64,000 nt of DNA from contig NZ_AROI01000025.1 of NCBI RefSeq assembly GCF_000410875.1, forward strand, positions 55,508-119,507, written 5' to 3'. Of this stretch, positions 1 through 8,743 are shown piece by piece. The notes beneath the pieces were generated by a model that was given only the letters and a program-made list of their open reading frames with translations, was not told the origin of the DNA and searched no databases. The position numbers and the translations under genes are program-made. Source of the DNA: Halopseudomonas pelagia CL-AP6. GTDB taxonomy: Bacteria > Pseudomonadota > Gammaproteobacteria > Pseudomonadales > Pseudomonadaceae. Each line of letters starts with the position of its first letter. Within the stretch, counting starts at the first letter, position 1.

Positions 1-1
1 C

Positions 2-964
2 AAACCGCTGGGCGCAGTCGCGCTATTGCAGCAGGTCGAAGCCGGTCGTATCGAACTCGATAGCCCGCTGGCTGACGCCTGGCCCGAATTTGCCCGGGCT
101 GGCAAAGAACAGGTCACCCTGCGCCAGGTGCTCAGCCATCGCTCGGGCTTGTCCGCTATCAGTCAAACATTGCCCCCCGAAGCTCTATTCGACTGGGATG
201 CCATGACCGCCGCGCTGGTCGCCCAAACGCCCTGGTGGCCACCCGGTGAAACCCACGGCTACGCACCGGTCACCTACGCCTGGCTGCTCGGCGAGCCGCT
301 CAGACGGCTGAGCGGAGAACGTCCCGGCGGCTACATTCGGCAGCATATCTGTCAGCCGCTGGGCATGGACTTTTTCGTTGGTGTGCCAGATGACCAGTTG
401 CAGCGTATCGCCCACGTATCGCGGCTGCGCAATCAATACGGCGACGACTACGCGCGCAAACTCTTCGCCTCCATGGGCCAGCCCGAGGGTATGGGCTTCA
501 AAGCCTTCGGCAACCCCTCGAGCATGATGGTCAGTACCAACAAACGCGAATGGCAGCAGGCTGAAATATTTTCTGCCAATGGCACCGGCAATGCCCGTTC
601 CCTTGCGCGTTTCTGGCAAGTGCTAGCCCACGGCGGCAGCCTGGACGGCGCGCATCTGCTGGATAGCGACTTAGTCGGCCTGATGCGTAGCGAGCACAGC
701 CAGGGGATGGATAAAACCCTGCTCGCACCCACGCGTTTCGGCCTCGGCGTCATGCTCGAACAGGACTACGAAGGTGGCGGTTTCGGCATGGGCTCCCAGG
801 CCTTCGGGCATCCAGGTGCCGGCGGCTCGCTGGGCTTTTGCGATCCCGAGGCCGGCGTCGGCTTTGGCTATGTCACCAACGCCATGGGTCCCTATGTACT
901 GATGGATCCACGGGCGCTGGCACTGAGCCGCGAAATCTATCGCTGTCTGAAACAGCAGGATTGA
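2..964 (+). CDS. Serine hydrolase, beta-lactamase/class C esterase family (5' truncated)
   Basis: The reading frame is open from base 2, so the gene begins left of the window. The visible 320 or so residues match the C-terminal two thirds of a beta-lactamase-family serine hydrolase (EstB/class C-like). The catalytic SxxK motif should lie in the missing part. Visible family features are the early 'LSHRSGL' segment, a tyrosine motif region reading GYAPVTYAWLLGE, and a C-terminal GHPGAGGSLGF segment that replaces the KTG box in esterase-like members. The likely role is hydrolysis of an ester or amide. True beta-lactamase activity is less likely than esterase activity because the YxN motif is not canonical. 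An internal TTG at 26 could be mistaken for a start, but homologous residues continue upstream of it. Confidence 0.85.
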   Translation, partial: KPLGAVALLQQVEAGRIELDSPLADAWPEFARAGKEQVTLRQVLSHRSGLSAISQTLPPEALFDWDAMTAALVAQTPWWPPGETHGYAPVTYAWLLGEPLRRLSGERPGGYIRQHICQPLGMDFFVGVPDDQLQRIAHVSRLRNQYGDDYARKLFASMGQPEGMGFKAFGNPSSMMVSTNKREWQQAEIFSANGTGNARSLARFWQVLAHGGSLDGAHLLDSDLVGLMRSEHSQGMDKTLLAPTRFGLGVMLEQDYEGGGFGMGSQAFGHPGAGGSLGFCDPEAGVGFGYVTNAMGPYVLMDPRALALSREIYRCLKQQD

Positions 965-1041
965 TGCAGAGCTTGTCCGGCGTCAATGTCCTGCGCGCGT
1001 AAAGTGCTAGCATAAGAGCATTGTGACCCGGAGTAGTGAAT

Positions 1042-1683
1042 ATGAAATCCGATGTAGCCGAACTGCGTCGCGACTATACCCGCGACGGCCTGCTGGAAAC
1101 CCAGGCACCTGAAGAACCCCTGAGCCTGTTCGCCACCTGGTTTGAACAGGCGGTAGAAATCGAAACCACCGAAGCCAACGCCATGATGCTCGCTACCGTC
1201 GATGGGGCTGGTCAGCCCCATCTGCGCACGCTGCTGCTCAAGGGCGTGGATGATCGTGGTTTCGTGTTTTTCACCAACTATGAAAGCGCCAAAGGCCAGC
1301 AGCTCCAAGCTAATCCCCAAGCCGCGATCACCTTCTGGTGGCATGACCTGGAGCGCCAAGTACGCATTGAGGGTGCGGTCGAGCGCATCAGCGATGAAGA
1401 GTCCGACGCCTATTATCACAGCCGTCCGCTGGGCAGTCGGTTGGGTGCCTGGGCCTCCCCGCAGAGCGAGGTTATTGCCAGCCGCGATGTGCTGGAGAAC
1501 AACCTCGAGCAACTACAGCAGCAGTACGCCGACCAAGCTCCCGAACGCCCCCCGCACTGGGGCGGTTTTCGTCTCAAGCCAGAGCTGATCGAGTTCTGGC
1601 AGGGCCGGCCAAGCCGCCTGCACGACCGGCTCAATTACCGACTGATCGACGGTAGCTGGCGGCGCGAACGCCTGGCACCCTGA
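1042..1683 (+). CDS. pdxH: Pyridoxamine/pyridoxine 5'-phosphate oxidase
   Basis: FMN-dependent oxidase that converts pyridoxamine or pyridoxine 5'-phosphate to pyridoxal 5'-phosphate, the last step of vitamin B6 synthesis and salvage; cytosolic homodimer. At 213 residues it has the family's length and aligns end to end with what I recall of Pseudomonas PdxH. It has the N-terminal [10 protein letters not shown], the FMN-binding RTLLLKG and FTNYESAKG segments, the [15 protein letters not shown] block, and the C-terminal [15 protein letters not shown] signature followed by the terminal RERLAP. I chose ATG 1042 because GGAG at 1030-1033 sits 8 nt upstream; the GTG at 1036 is too close to it. It stands alone between a hydrolase and an SDR. 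Confidence 0.96.
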   Translation: MKSDVAELRRDYTRDGLLETQAPEEPLSLFATWFEQAVEIETTEANAMMLATVDGAGQPHLRTLLLKGVDDRGFVFFTNYESAKGQQLQANPQAAITFWWHDLERQVRIEGAVERISDEESDAYYHSRPLGSRLGAWASPQSEVIASRDVLENNLEQLQQQYADQAPERPPHWGGFRLKPELIEFWQGRPSRLHDRLNYRLIDGSWRRERLAP

Positions 1684-1747
1684 TGCTTGCGACCTAGCAG
1701 CTTTTCCCTCACTCTTGTGGCAAACAACAGGGTGAGGGCAGGCCATC

Positions 1748-2566
1748 ATGGTCAGGGGCGCGTTTCAGCAGAAAGTGGTTGTCATTACCGGCGGTTGCGC
1801 AGGTATCGGGCGCGCGTTGGCATTGAGATTTGCCCAGTCCGGTGCGCGAATCGCCATTCTGGATGTGCAGGACGAGCCCCTGCTGGCATTCCGGCAGCAA
1901 CTGATGGATAAACTCAACGCCGAAGTCCTGGCGATCCGTTGTGATGTTGCCGACCCCCAGGCGTGCGAGCAGGCCATCTGTCAGGTGCTCGAGCATTTTG
2001 GCGGTATTGACGTACTGATCAACAACGCCGGCATCACCCATCGCAGCGCCTTCGCCGATACCGATCTTGCGGTGTTCCAACGGATCATGGCGGTCAACTA
2101 CTTCGGTGCCTTGCACTGCACCCAGCAGGCATTGCCGAGCATCGTGCAACGCCAAGGGCAGATTATCGTACTCAGTTCACTGTCGAGCTTCGCTCCGCTG
2201 TTGTACCGCAGTGCCTACAACGCCAGCAAACATGCACTGCATGGCCTGTTCGAAACGCTGCGCATGGAGATCCGCCCGCAGGGCGTGAACGTGATGTTGG
2301 TCACCCCAGGCTTTACCGCCACGGATATCCGCAAAAATGCGTTGGTCGGGGACGGTTCGGTCAGTAAGCAGATTATCAATGCACCCTTCAAGGTGTCTTC
2401 GCCGAGCGACGTGGCCGATGATATCTACCGCGGGGCAGTAAAGCGCAAACAGTTGATGGTGCTATCCAACGTTGACTGGCGGGCACGTTTGCTGGCGCGA
2501 TGGTTCCCCGGCCTGTTCGAGCGCTGGATGTTGCCCAAGCTGTCCGGCGTCAAACCAGAACGTTGA
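1748..2566 (+). CDS. Short-chain dehydrogenase/reductase
   Basis: NAD(P)-dependent oxidoreductase of the classical SDR family, 272 residues. The Rossmann glycine motif TGGCAGIG is near residue 14, the NNAG structural motif is around residue 92, the catalytic serine lies in LSSLSSF, and the Tyr-Lys pair is YNASK around residue 159. The C-terminal extension (WRARLLARWFPGLFERWM) is basic and amphipathic and may touch the membrane, as in SDRs acting on lipids. The acidic residue after the second beta strand (ILDVQDE) suggests NAD(H) preference, which is an inference. ATG 1748 follows a purine-rich GAGGG. The substrate cannot be assigned from sequence. Confidence 0.9.
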   Translation: MVRGAFQQKVVVITGGCAGIGRALALRFAQSGARIAILDVQDEPLLAFRQQLMDKLNAEVLAIRCDVADPQACEQAICQVLEHFGGIDVLINNAGITHRSAFADTDLAVFQRIMAVNYFGALHCTQQALPSIVQRQGQIIVLSSLSSFAPLLYRSAYNASKHALHGLFETLRMEIRPQGVNVMLVTPGFTATDIRKNALVGDGSVSKQIINAPFKVSSPSDVADDIYRGAVKRKQLMVLSNVDWRARLLARWFPGLFERWMLPKLSGVKPER

Positions 2567-2587
2567 TGTCAGGTAGGCGTGTCTGGG

Positions 2588-3823
2588 TTACAAGCCCAGA
2601 TAGTCGATCGCGCCCTGACCTGCGCGACGCCCGCTGGCAAAGCACGCTGTTAGCAGGTAGCCGCCAGTGGGCGCTTCCCAATTGAGCATCTCTCCAGCGC
2701 AGAAGACTCCGGGCAGGTCCTTGAGCATCAGGTTCTGATCAAAGGCTTCGCGGACTACGCCGCCCGCACTACTGATGGCTTCATCCAAAGGACGCATGCC
2801 GGTCAATTCAACAGGCAATGTTTTGATGCTGGCCGCCAAGCGGGCCGCGTCAGAGAATATCTGCTTGTCCAGGCACTCGTGCAGCAGGGCGATCTTCAAT
2901 GTATCAAGGCCTGCGCGCTTGCGCAGGACCGAGGCCAGTGTCTGGCCAGACCGTGGCTTGCGCAACGTCTCGGCAAGTTGTTCGCCCGTGCGATCCGGGG
3001 CCAGGTCCAGTGTTAGCCGCGCCTGGCCGTTCTGCAGTAGTTGATCGCGCAGCGGCGCAGACAGGGCATAGATCAAACTACCTTCCAGGCCGTCATGGGT
3101 AACGATGCATTCGCCGCGCTTTTCCCACGTGCTGCCGTCGGGCAGTACCAGTCTGGCAATAATCTGTTTAAGCGGATGGCCGGCAAAGCGCTGACTTAGG
3201 TGTGAGCTCCACTGGCGGGTAAAACCGCCGTTGGCGGGTAGCAAGTCACGCACCTTGATGCCTTGCGTTTGTAGCAGGTTAACCCAGGCGCCGTCTGACC
3301 CTAGCCGCGACCAACTGCCGCCGCCCAATGCCAGTATCACAGCGCGGTGAGTCTTGGTTTGCTGGCCCTGCGGGGTATCAAACAGACACTGGTGCTGCGC
3401 ATTCCAGCCTATCCAGCGGTGGCGGTTATGCAAGCTTACGCCTTGCTCGCGCAGCCGCCTAAGCCAGGCGCGGAGCAATGGGGCGGCTTTCATGTCTGAA
3501 GGGAATACGCGGCCGGACGAACCGATAAAGGTGTCTATTCCCAAACTGTGAATCCACTCGCGCAGTTGGCTGGCGTCGAACTCGGCCAGCCATTCGCTCA
3601 CCCAGGGGCTGGCTTCGCGGTAGCGGCTGACAAAGCCGGCGGCCTCTTCGGAATGGGTAATATTCATCCCGCCGACGCCAGCAAGCAGAAACTTGCGCCC
3701 TACCGAGGGCATGGCATCGTAAACATCCACCGCCAAACCTGCCGCGGCCAGCGTTTCGGCGGCCATCAAGCCGGCAGGGCCGGCACCGATAACGGCGACA
3801 CTGGATGACGAAGGTGAACGCAT
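2588..3823 (-). CDS. FAD-dependent flavoprotein, HI0933/TIGR03862 family
   Basis: Putative NAD(P)/FAD-dependent oxidoreductase of 411 residues. The N-terminal dinucleotide-binding motif is VIGAGPAGLMAAETLA (about residues 10-25), followed by the family's GRKFLLAGVGGMNITH segment. The C-terminal FAD-binding block reads GVFCAGEMLNWEAPTGGYLLTACFASG, which is diagnostic of the BaiN/HI0933-like flavoproteins. Some relatives act in bile-acid or other reductive metabolism, but the substrate of the Pseudomonas member is unknown. It is convergent with the SDR to its left and shares its strand with the deacetylase-family gene upstream. Confidence 0.9.
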   Translation of the reverse strand: MRSPSSSSVAVIGAGPAGLMAAETLAAAGLAVDVYDAMPSVGRKFLLAGVGGMNITHSEEAAGFVSRYREASPWVSEWLAEFDASQLREWIHSLGIDTFIGSSGRVFPSDMKAAPLLRAWLRRLREQGVSLHNRHRWIGWNAQHQCLFDTPQGQQTKTHRAVILALGGGSWSRLGSDGAWVNLLQTQGIKVRDLLPANGGFTRQWSSHLSQRFAGHPLKQIIARLVLPDGSTWEKRGECIVTHDGLEGSLIYALSAPLRDQLLQNGQARLTLDLAPDRTGEQLAETLRKPRSGQTLASVLRKRAGLDTLKIALLHECLDKQIFSDAARLAASIKTLPVELTGMRPLDEAISSAGGVVREAFDQNLMLKDLPGVFCAGEMLNWEAPTGGYLLTACFASGRRAGQGAIDYLGL

Positions 3824-3858
3824 GGGGGAGGTCCGTTGAGCAAATGTTGGCCGGCAGT

Positions 3859-4779
3859 TTAACTCAATCCCCTCTCACGCCAAATCTGCTGCGCACTGTG
3901 ATGCAAAATGGCATGACGGCGGGCGAGGGCTTCGCGATTGCTGTCATAACCGCCACCAATCACCGCGCACACCGGAATGTCGCGGGCCAGGCAATGTTCG
4001 ATAACCTGGCGGTCGCGTCGCGCTATGCCCTGGTCGGTCAAATTCAGATAACCGAGCGCGTCCTGCTGATGCACATCCACGCCAGCGTCATAGAGCAGCA
4101 GATCGGGTTGATAGAGTGGCAGCAAGTAATTGAGCACATCATCGACAATGCGGATATAGCCCTCATCATCCAGGTTCCTGGGCAACGGAATGTCCCAGTC
4201 ACTGTGGGCTTTGCGTGCCGGAAAGTTATTTTCACAGTGCAGCGAGACAGTGATGGCCTCGGCATCGTGCTCGAGAATACGGGCGGTACCATCGCCCTGA
4301 TGCACATCGCAATCGAAGATCAGTACGCGCTGAGCCTTGCCGCTGGCCAACATATAGCGGCTGATGATTGCCAGATCGTTGAACACGCAGAAGCCGGAAG
4401 CGAAGTCGTAATGGGCGTGGTGGGTGCCGCCGGCTAGATGGCATGCCAAGCCGTATTGTAAGGCCAGCTCGGCGGTCAGTATCGAACCACCTACCGCTCG
4501 AGTGGTTCTGCGCACCAGAGCTTCACTCCAGGGCAGGCCCATGCGCCGCAGCTCCTGCGTGGCCAGGCTGGCATCATGGAAGCGGGCAACGTAATCCGGA
4601 TCGTGCGCCAGGGCGAGCAGGTCATCCGGACAAATTTGCGGTAAGCACAGGTTGCCATCATGCAGCGTGCCAGTGGCGCGCAGGTGGTCGTGCAAGCGCA
4701 CAAATTTGTCCATCGGAAAGCGATGGGCGGCCGGGAATTCAAAGCTGTAATCCGGATGGTAGACCAGGGGCAGATCCAT
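3859..4779 (-). CDS. Histone deacetylase-family (acetylpolyamine/arginase-fold) hydrolase
   Basis: Zinc-dependent deacetylase of the arginase/HDAC superfamily, 306 residues, which is normal for the short bacterial class. It shows the family blocks: GGTHHAHYDFASGFCVFNDLA with the catalytic histidine pair, the zinc-binding FDCDVHQGDGTA, the LYDAGVDVHQQDALG segment with the second metal Asp, and VIGGGYD near the C terminus. Known bacterial members deacetylate polyamines or small acetylated compounds rather than histones; the natural substrate here is unknown. ATG 4779 is preceded by GAGGAG 6 nt upstream. The gene diverges from tesB. Confidence 0.92.
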   Translation of the reverse strand: MDLPLVYHPDYSFEFPAAHRFPMDKFVRLHDHLRATGTLHDGNLCLPQICPDDLLALAHDPDYVARFHDASLATQELRRMGLPWSEALVRRTTRAVGGSILTAELALQYGLACHLAGGTHHAHYDFASGFCVFNDLAIISRYMLASGKAQRVLIFDCDVHQGDGTARILEHDAEAITVSLHCENNFPARKAHSDWDIPLPRNLDDEGYIRIVDDVLNYLLPLYQPDLLLYDAGVDVHQQDALGYLNLTDQGIARRDRQVIEHCLARDIPVCAVIGGGYDSNREALARRHAILHHSAQQIWRERGLS

Positions 4780-4878
4780 CCATGCTCCTCACTTGACGAT
4801 AATCGGCCAGCAGTATGATTCAGTGGCCTAGCCGGCAACAACCACGCAGGCGTTACCAAAAACGACGGTTTAGCGGTT

Positions 4879-4903
4879 AGAATGTCCCGCTGGGTGACAT
4901 TCT
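4879..4903. promoter_or_regulatory. Inverted repeat upstream of tesB
   Basis: Perfect 8-bp arms AGAATGTC and GACATTCT, separated by 9 nt (CCGCTGGGT), lie 64-88 nt before the tesB start in the divergent region with the deacetylase gene. It may be an operator for a dimeric repressor or a leader hairpin. No T-run follows, so a terminator is unlikely. Confidence 0.45.
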
Positions 4904-4966
4904 GTCGCAGCGCTTTTATATCGTTTCCGGTCTTATGGGCCGGCTGCCGTCGAGGAACCAAGCACT

Positions 4967-5830
4967 ATGTCGCACATGCTGGATGATCTGGTAAGCCTGC
5001 TGGCGCTGGAGAAAATTGAAGAGAATCTGTTTCGTGGCATGAGCCAGGATCTGGGGTTCAAGCAACTCTTTGGCGGCCAGGTGCTTGGCCAGTCGCTTTC
5101 CGCCGCCAGCCAGACGGTCGATGTGCTACGCCACGTCCATTCGGTGCATGGTTATTTCCTGCGTCCTGGGGATCCGACGCTGCCGATCATCTATCAGGTC
5201 GATCCGTTACGCGATGGCGGCAGTTTCACCACGCGGCGGGTGCAGGCGATCCAGAAAGGCAAGCCGATCTTTACCATGATTTGCTCCTTTCAAGGCGATG
5301 AGGAAGGTTATACCCATCAAGCGGTCATGCCGGATGTGCCTGGCCCCGACGATCTGCGCAATGAAACCGAAATCACCCGCGACCAGCAGCATCTGCTCAA
5401 TGAGAAAGTGCGCGAGAAAGTGCTAGTCGACAAACCAATCGAAATTCGTCCGGTGGAAGTGTTCAATCCATTCGAGCCTCAGGTCGCAGAGCCGGTTCGG
5501 CATATGTGGTTCCGGGCCGACGGCTGTTTGCCGGATGACCCGCAGCTGCATCGCTATCTGTTGGCCTATGCGTCAGACTTCCATCTGCTGGGCACCGCCA
5601 TGTTGCCCCATGCGGTATCGTCCTGGTCACGCAAGATGCAGGTCGCGAGTCTTGATCACTCCATCTGGTACCATCAGCCGCTGCGCATGGATGACTGGTT
5701 GCTGTATGCGATGGACAGCCCCTCTGCGAGCGGCTCACGCGGCTTGTCCCGCGGGCAGATATTCAATCGTGACGGCGTGCTGGTAGCGTCCATTACCCAA
5801 GAATCACTGATGCGCAAGGTGCAGGGCTGA
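4967..5830 (+). CDS. tesB: Acyl-CoA thioesterase II
   Basis: Hydrolyses medium- and long-chain acyl-CoA to free fatty acid and CoA in the cytosol. The 287-residue protein has the double-hotdog layout: an N-terminal hotdog containing LFGGQVLGQSLSAA and HSVHGYFLRPGDP, and a C-terminal hotdog containing ASLDHSIWYHQPLRMDDWLLY and SRGQIFNRDGVLVASITQE. The Asp of SLDHSIW, the Ser/Thr region of the second hotdog and the Gln of TQE correspond to the Asp-Thr-Gln active site known for E. coli TesB. ATG 4967 follows CGAGGA. The HAD-family gene starts 3 nt downstream, so the two are almost certainly cotranscribed. Confidence 0.95.
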   Translation: MSHMLDDLVSLLALEKIEENLFRGMSQDLGFKQLFGGQVLGQSLSAASQTVDVLRHVHSVHGYFLRPGDPTLPIIYQVDPLRDGGSFTTRRVQAIQKGKPIFTMICSFQGDEEGYTHQAVMPDVPGPDDLRNETEITRDQQHLLNEKVREKVLVDKPIEIRPVEVFNPFEPQVAEPVRHMWFRADGCLPDDPQLHRYLLAYASDFHLLGTAMLPHAVSSWSRKMQVASLDHSIWYHQPLRMDDWLLYAMDSPSASGSRGLSRGQIFNRDGVLVASITQESLMRKVQG

Positions 5831-5833
5831 GCC

Positions 5834-6421
5834 ATGCATGATCTTAAGGCGTGGGTGTTTGATCTGGATGGTACGTTAACGCTGGCGCAGCACGATTTCG
5901 CGGCGATTCGTCGCGAGTTGGGCATCCCTGCCGGGGACGACATACTTTGTTTTATCGCCAGCCGCCCCTTGTCCGAGCGTGAGCAGCTTAGCTCCCAGCT
6001 GGACGCGATCGAGATGCGGTTGGCCGCAGAGGTGCGCGCTGCGCCGGGCGCGGCCGAGCTGATCAGGCATCTGCACGAGTCGGGGCGTCACATCGGTATT
6101 CTCACCCGCAACCTTCAACAGGTCGCAAGGTCTTCCCTCGAGCTGCTCGGGGTGTTGGACTGTTTTGCCCCCGAGCATATCCTCGGACGTGACCAAGCCT
6201 TGCCTAAACCTGACCCGGACGGCATTCATCAACTGCTCGGGAGGTGGTCAGTGGCGCGGACTCAGGCTGTTATGGTCGGCGACTTTCGTTTTGACCTTGA
6301 GGCAGGTAGGGCGGCGGGTTGCCATACGTGCTTGGTCCATGCGGACAACCAATGGCCAGAGCTGGCTGACTGGCACGTGACGGATTGCCGTGACCTGATG
6401 GTGCAACTGACGCCGCCATAG
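5834..6421 (+). CDS. HAD-family hydrolase (phosphoglycolate-phosphatase-like)
   Basis: Phosphatase of the haloacid dehalogenase superfamily, 195 residues. Motif I is VFDLDGTLT with the nucleophile Asp near residue 10, motif II is in GILTRN (Thr), the conserved Lys is in ALPKPDPDGI, and motif IV is VGDFRFDLEAGRAAG. The small alpha-helical cap between motifs I and II places it in subfamily IA, as for Gph and AphA-like enzymes. The substrate is unknown. It starts 3 nt after tesB and shares its transcript. Confidence 0.9.
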   Translation: MHDLKAWVFDLDGTLTLAQHDFAAIRRELGIPAGDDILCFIASRPLSEREQLSSQLDAIEMRLAAEVRAAPGAAELIRHLHESGRHIGILTRNLQQVARSSLELLGVLDCFAPEHILGRDQALPKPDPDGIHQLLGRWSVARTQAVMVGDFRFDLEAGRAAGCHTCLVHADNQWPELADWHVTDCRDLMVQLTPP

Positions 6422-6593
6422 ACTGCCGGCCACCAGCCCCCTCTTGCTCAACACTGTGCTCGGCTATAGAGTGCTTGGTTGCCAAGCAGGGGGCGTGGCC
6501 TCAGTTGCAAAACTACCGGTCGTTGGCTGAAATCTCTGCCTGACCGCATTAAACCAAGCGCACCCTCATTCTATAGTTTCACTAGGAGCCAAT

Positions 6594-8630
6594 ATGGCCT
6601 GGTTAAGATCGCGTCGTCTGCACTATTTTCTTGGTGGTGTGGCGATCCTTTTTGTTTTGCTGGTTGCTTTGCGGGCACTGTTCTATTTCGGTTTTTCGGC
6701 AGTCACCCCCGGGGCAGAACAGCCGTTGGACGTTGTACTCGAAACCCTGAGTATCGGTGTACGCTTCGATCTGCGGTTGGCTATCCTGCTGATGTTGCCG
6801 GCCATGCTATTGGCCTGGCTTCCCGTGTGGAACAGTCTGCGCTCAAGCCTGCTGCGCTGGGTGGCGCGGCTGTATCTGGTCCTTGCGCTGGGCATTGTGC
6901 TGCTGCTGTACATTTTCGATTTTGGCCACTACGCCTATCTGGGTGTGCGCCTCAACGCCTCCGCACTCAAGTTCATTGCCGATGCCGGTATCTCCCAGCA
7001 GATGGTCTGGGAGAGCTATCCGGTAATCTGGATCACGTTAGCCTGGCTGACCATGCTGGTCGCCTCGGTTTGGGCGTTAATGCGCTTGGAGAAGGCTACC
7101 CTCGATCAACCGAAAACGGTTATACCGCTCTGGTCCCGGATACTTGGTAGCGTGGTGATGGTGGTGGTGGTGTTCCTGGCGATTCTTGGTCGCTATGCCA
7201 ATATCAATCTGGAAAATCCGGTGCCGTTGCGCTGGAGTGATGCCTTTTTCTCGGGGGATAGCCAGGTAGGTGCACTGGGTCTCAATCCAGTCATCTTTTT
7301 TTATGACACTTTGAGCGTGCCCCAGGAACGCTATGACCTGGATCAGGTGCGTGAGCATTACCCGGTGGTCAGCCGTTACTTGGGTGTCGAAAAGGTAGAC
7401 GCGGAGCAGCTCACGCTCAATCGTCAGGTCGGGGTGCAGCCGCACCAGCTGGATGTGGCGCAGCCACCTAATATCGTTTTTGTCATGCTCGAATCACTGG
7501 GTACCACTGCCGTGGGGGCTTACGGTAACCCGCTGAACCCCACGCCGAATATTGACCGTATGGCGCAGGAGAGCTGGTTTTTCCGGCACTTCTATGTGCC
7601 GGTAACCGGCACGGCCAAGACTGTTTGGGCGAGCATCACCGGCATTCCTGATGTGTCGCGTTCGCAAACGGCCACCCGTAATCCTTTGATCACCAATCAG
7701 CACACCTTGATCAATGAGCTTGAGGGATACCACAAGGTTTACACCATTGGCGGTAACTCCGGCTGGGCGAATATGAATGCGCTGATTCGCCAGAGTATTG
7801 ATGGGATAAAGCTGTATGAGGAAGGGGGTTGGAAAGCAAAAAATGCCGACGTCTGGGGAATCTCGGATCTTGATCTGTTCAAGGAGACCGACCAGATTCT
7901 GCGGGATTTGCCGAGGGACAAGCCTTTCTTCGCCTACATTCAGACCGCAGGCAACCACCGACCCTTTACCATTCCGGCAGACAATGATGGGTTTGAAGCG
8001 ATTGACCGCCCGCTCGCGGAGGTAGAAGCAGCGGGCTCGCGCAGCGTGGCGCAATACAATGCTGCGCGGCTGCTCGACTTTAACCTGGGGCGTATGATCG
8101 ATCTGGCCAAGGAGGGCGGCTATTTTGATAACACTATCTTCGTGATGTTTGGCGACCACAATACCCGCATTGCCAATATCGATTTCATGAAGCCGGCATT
8201 CGACCAACTAGGGTTGGAAAGCAACAACGTTCCCCTGCTGATCTACGCTCCCAAGCTGCTGCCGCCCCGTGAGTTTGACGAGGCGGTGGGCCTGGCGGAT
8301 CTGCTACCCACGATTGCGAGTTTGTTGGGCGTGGAATACGACAACCGTACTATGGGTCGCGATCTGTTGCAGCCAGCACCTGAAGGTGAGCGGGTGGTGC
8401 CGGTGGTGCTTCGCGAGGGCAGTTTCCCGTTGATTGGTGCGGTGAGTAAGGATTTCCTGCTGCAGATGAACTATGACGGTACCGAGCCTAGCCTGCATGA
8501 TCTGCACTCCATGACGCCGCTTACCAACGTGGCGGAGGAGCATCCTGATGAGTACCAGCGGCTGCTGCCGCTTACACGTGGGTTGTATGAAACCTCGCGC
8601 TTTATGATGTATGAGAATGTGAGGGATTGA
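6594..8630 (+). CDS. LTA synthase-family membrane phosphatase/transferase (sulfatase fold)
   Basis: A 678-residue inner-membrane protein with about five N-terminal membrane helices (approx. residues 10-30, 57-78, 85-107, 137-160, 178-195) and a large periplasmic alkaline-phosphatase/sulfatase-fold domain from about residue 290. Metal ligands and nucleophile are recognisable: FVMLESLG (Glu near 299), VTGTAKTVWAS (catalytic Thr near 338) and MFGDHNTR (Asp-His near 520). Gram-positive relatives make lipoteichoic acid. Proteobacterial ones are generally phosphoglycerol or phosphoethanolamine transferases acting on periplasmic glucans or lipid A, so glycan decoration is the most likely role here. 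ATG 6594 follows AGGAG, and a strong terminator follows the stop. Confidence 0.88.
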   Translation: MAWLRSRRLHYFLGGVAILFVLLVALRALFYFGFSAVTPGAEQPLDVVLETLSIGVRFDLRLAILLMLPAMLLAWLPVWNSLRSSLLRWVARLYLVLALGIVLLLYIFDFGHYAYLGVRLNASALKFIADAGISQQMVWESYPVIWITLAWLTMLVASVWALMRLEKATLDQPKTVIPLWSRILGSVVMVVVVFLAILGRYANINLENPVPLRWSDAFFSGDSQVGALGLNPVIFFYDTLSVPQERYDLDQVREHYPVVSRYLGVEKVDAEQLTLNRQVGVQPHQLDVAQPPNIVFVMLESLGTTAVGAYGNPLNPTPNIDRMAQESWFFRHFYVPVTGTAKTVWASITGIPDVSRSQTATRNPLITNQHTLINELEGYHKVYTIGGNSGWANMNALIRQSIDGIKLYEEGGWKAKNADVWGISDLDLFKETDQILRDLPRDKPFFAYIQTAGNHRPFTIPADNDGFEAIDRPLAEVEAAGSRSVAQYNAARLLDFNLGRMIDLAKEGGYFDNTIFVMFGDHNTRIANIDFMKPAFDQLGLESNNVPLLIYAPKLLPPREFDEAVGLADLLPTIASLLGVEYDNRTMGRDLLQPAPEGERVVPVVLREGSFPLIGAVSKDFLLQMNYDGTEPSLHDLHSMTPLTNVAEEHPDEYQRLLPLTRGLYETSRFMMYENVRD

Positions 8631-8649
8631 TTGGGAGCGTGTGATCGGA

Positions 8650-8671
8650 ACCCGGCTAAGGCCGGGTTTTT
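8650..8671 (+). terminator. Rho-independent terminator after the LTA synthase-like gene
   Basis: The stem CCCGGC/GCCGGG with loop TAAG is followed by a T5 run, starting about 20 nt after the stop codon. Three TTTTTAG-like units follow directly (8667-8687). Confidence 0.88.
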
Positions 8672-8743
8672 AGTTTTTAGTTTTTAGTTCTTTGGTGTGA
8701 GGTCTTGTCTTAGTGTAGGCGCAGCCTTACATCGCCCCCTCCA

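Noticed and set aside
3805..4437. A 210-codon frame on the plus strand opposite the deacetylase-like gene
   Set aside because: It is the reverse-frame shadow of a well-conserved HDAC-family protein.
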